A stretch of 64,000 bases of DNA, taken from Noviherbaspirillum cavernae (GTDB lineage Bacteria > Pseudomonadota > Gammaproteobacteria > Burkholderiales > Burkholderiaceae_D). Shown here piece after piece: positions 62,654-64,000 of this stretch (position 1 is its first letter; each line of letters starts with the position of its first letter). The DNA lies in NCBI RefSeq assembly GCF_003590875.1, contig NZ_QYUN01000002.1:3658001-3722000 (forward strand). The letters are read 5' to 3'. The position numbers and the translations under genes are program-made. Below the pieces are notes generated by a model. The model was given only the letters and a program-made list of their open reading frames with translations, searched no databases and had not been told where the DNA came from.

Positions 62654-62682
62654 GGAACCAGTCCGCTTCGCCGCACGACCCA
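62654..62682 (+). promoter_or_regulatory. hrp-box-like site 2 (GGAACC-N16-CGACCCA)
   Basis: GGAACC (62654-62659), 16 bases, then CGACCCA (62676-62682), which differs from CCACNNA at one base. It lies about 118 bases upstream of the chaperone ATG on the coding strand, a plausible promoter distance for an HrpL (ECF sigma)-driven type III secretion gene. Confidence 0.4.
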
Positions 62683-62800
62683 TTCTCCAGTCAGTTGAAG
62701 AATTGCGCGGTACGACATCCGCCACGCAACATGCGATGCATTGCATGGTTCTGAATGGGTGTGATTTTTCAAGGAGTTCAATTTTCAAAGGGAGATTTGC

Positions 62801-63301
62801 ATGAGTAAAAGTAGTTACTCAAGCTTGATCGAAGGCTTTTGCAAGCGATCGTGGCTTGACGATCCTGCGTCCGTGATGCGAGGCGGACCGGTGGAAGTCA
62901 ATGAGGTCAAGTTTTCGCTGATCTACAGCGAAAAAATCAATGCCGACATGTTGTTCATCTATTGCGATTTCGGCGATCCGCCGGTTGGTCGCGAACGCGA
63001 TGTGTATCGCGCATTGCTGAAAAAAAATCTGTTTCTGTACAAGGGTGACGGGCCGGTGTTTGCGATTTCGCCGGACACGGGCCGAATCATGCTGGCCCGG
63101 CATGAACGTCTGGATGCCCTTACACCGGACATCCTGTCCAGCATCCTGACAACGCTGTCATCCCAGGCCAACGCGTGGCGCAAAGAGCCGTTGTCATCCG
63201 AGGAGGAAATGCGCCAAACCACGCCTGCGTCACGCTCGGCATCATCCACCTCCGCGTTGCTTGCTCGTGCGCAGATTGCGCGAGTCTCGAAAAATTCCTG
63301 A
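62801..63301 (+). CDS. CesT-family type III secretion chaperone
   Basis: A 166-residue protein of the CesT/Tir chaperone type. It has an N-terminal helix (SYSSLIEGFCKRSWL), strands VNEVKFSLIYSEKINADMLFIYCDFGDPP, the signature helix RDVYRALLKKNLFLYKGDGPVFAISPDTGRIMLARHERL, and the final helix ALTPDILSSILTTLSSQANAWR. A Ser/Thr-rich tail of about 35 residues follows. CesT-like dimers bind the N-terminal region of an effector and keep it ready for secretion. GGGAG is seven bases before the ATG. Codon use is less GC-biased than in paa genes. The probable effector starts 22 bases downstream. Confidence 0.82.
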   Translation: MSKSSYSSLIEGFCKRSWLDDPASVMRGGPVEVNEVKFSLIYSEKINADMLFIYCDFGDPPVGRERDVYRALLKKNLFLYKGDGPVFAISPDTGRIMLARHERLDALTPDILSSILTTLSSQANAWRKEPLSSEEEMRQTTPASRSASSTSALLARAQIARVSKNS

Positions 63302-63323
63302 AACTCTTGATGAAAGAAATTAC

Positions 63324-64000
63324 ATGACGACTACCCCAACCACACCCATCCTTGGCGTTTCACAAACCACCAATGCCGTTGCTGCGCAGAGGACGATTTC
63401 GCAGCCGAACACCGCAGCAGTCATGCGCCAGTCTACGCTCACACACCTTGAACACGGCCCGGTCGCCAATAACGGACGCCCTCTGCCGACGAGCAAGGCA
63501 ACGCCGATCGGCACGTGGCCCAAAGACGATACGCAACGGGCACATGTCGCCGCAATGTTCAACGCGAATCTCGGGAAATTGGCCAACACGCCGAAAGGTG
63601 AACAGCGACTTGCGTTCCAGCGAGAAGTCCATGCGCATTGGCAGCGCCTGAGCGACAAGGAGAAGGTGGATGTACTGAATGAAGCCGGCAAGAACGTCAA
63701 GTCCGGAGGAATCAGCCGTATGCCAACGCTGGCAGAAAAAGACGCTCATGCGCTGAATGAGCGCCTTGCAACTCTCTCTGAAGAGGAACAAAAGAAAGAA
63801 CTTGAAGGCTTGAGCGCCGAGCAACGGAAGCTCCTTGACGCGCCGAAGCTGAGAGGGCCGGCCGTCAACTGGCTGCACCATACACTCGCCGCCATGAGCC
63901 CGGCTGCGCGGAGCGGCCTGTTCCAGCACGTGGACAGCGCTGCGAAAGAAGGCCTCGAACTCATTCGGACCAACAAACCGAATCAGAACTTCATCGACAC
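63324..64000 (+). CDS. unrecognised probable type III effector, 5' part (runs off the window)
   Basis: An open frame from ATG 63324 to the right edge (225 full codons so far) with no stop. The N-terminal 60 residues are rich in Thr, Ser, Pro, Gln and Asn and poor in acidic residues (MTTTPTTPILGVSQTTNAV), as in type III secretion signals. After residue 70 it turns helical and charged, with recurring motifs around (L/M)S: WQRLSDKEKVDVLNEA, LATLSEEEQKKELEGLSAEQRKLLD and LAAMSPAARSGLFQHV. I do not recognise a known effector. It follows a CesT-like chaperone gene by 22 bases. Secretion is inferred from this layout. Confidence 0.7.
   Translation, partial: MTTTPTTPILGVSQTTNAVAAQRTISQPNTAAVMRQSTLTHLEHGPVANNGRPLPTSKATPIGTWPKDDTQRAHVAAMFNANLGKLANTPKGEQRLAFQREVHAHWQRLSDKEKVDVLNEAGKNVKSGGISRMPTLAEKDAHALNERLATLSEEEQKKELEGLSAEQRKLLDAPKLRGPAVNWLHHTLAAMSPAARSGLFQHVDSAAKEGLELIRTNKPNQNFID

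Larger units (their letters stand above)
62202..62800. other. 599-base non-coding gap before the type III secretion genes
   Basis: No convincing gene is seen; short frames here are Arg/His/Pro-rich and lack ribosome-binding sites. Base composition falls from GC-rich near paaZ to mixed near 62540-62800 (for example AAATTCTTCACGAATAAAAC). The gap carries two hrp-box-like sites (listed separately) and a GGGAG ribosome-binding site before the chaperone gene. It probably holds the promoter(s) of the chaperone-effector pair. Confidence 0.5.

Noticed and set aside
62202..62800. hrpII/PIP-type box (TTCG-N16-TTCG)
   Set aside because: TTCG motifs occur, but none with the required 16-base spacing was found by eye.

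Overview
The window looks like chromosomal DNA of a betaproteobacterium of the order Burkholderiales, most likely family Oxalobacteraceae (Herbaspirillum/Noviherbaspirillum-like). The evidence is high GC content, the liu (leucine) and paa (phenylacetate) gene orders, the argS-SPOR-dsbA gene order, and proteins of Burkholderiales type such as PaaX, LiuR, AceK and TrfA. The family placement is an inference from gene content and not a search result.

Left part (1-8 kb): the 3' end of an OmpA-like gene, a small conserved gene, a DJ-1/PfpI gene overlapping a GlxA-type AraC regulator, a RelE/ParE-Phd toxin-antitoxin pair with a palindromic operator, and housekeeping genes (MBL-fold hydrolase, DUF1289, YbaK-type deacylase, UDG-like protein). 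From 25.8 kb down to 7.1 kb all genes lie on the minus strand. This run is a leucine/isovalerate degradation locus: liuA (ivd), liuB and liuD (methylcrotonyl-CoA carboxylase), liuC, HMG-CoA lyase and a thiolase. Interleaved are bioB (biotin for the carboxylase), aceK (glyoxylate-shunt switch), ghrA and acyl-CoA enzymes. The MerR regulator LiuR sits at the head, with two TTAACGT-type operators. An unusual scar lies inside the run: a HAD phosphatase gene reduced to 28 codons, with both translational couplings still intact.

Middle (26-39.3 kb): a second MBL-fold gene beside a LiuR site, a DMT transporter, a small HTH gene, then the minus-strand group argS-SPOR-dsbA-SDR-cobalamin-binding protein. 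A secreted S8 protease follows, preceded by a convincing cyclic-di-GMP-I (GEMM-I) riboswitch. Next is a TrfA-family plasmid-type replication initiator. Upstream of it are sixteen direct 16-bp iterons, an AT-rich segment and one inverted iteron, which together form a complete iteron origin embedded among chromosomal genes.

Right part (39.3-64 kb): a Tat-type amidase, a LuxR regulator, a branched-chain-type ABC transporter with a natural LivM-LivG fusion, and the paa catabolon. The catabolon comprises paaX and divergent paaABCD-E-G-H-I-K, then paaY, an MBL/FAD-monooxygenase/DUF2783 trio, and paaZ. A PaaX-like palindrome and a sigma-70 promoter precede paaA. paaF and paaJ are absent from the window. 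The last 1.8 kb is less GC-rich. It holds a CesT-like type III secretion chaperone followed by the open 5' part of an unrecognised probable effector, with two hrp-box-like sequences upstream.

Three families of palindromic intergenic repeats recur through the window, and one copy separates paaD from paaE. No tRNA, rRNA, CRISPR array or IS transposase was seen.
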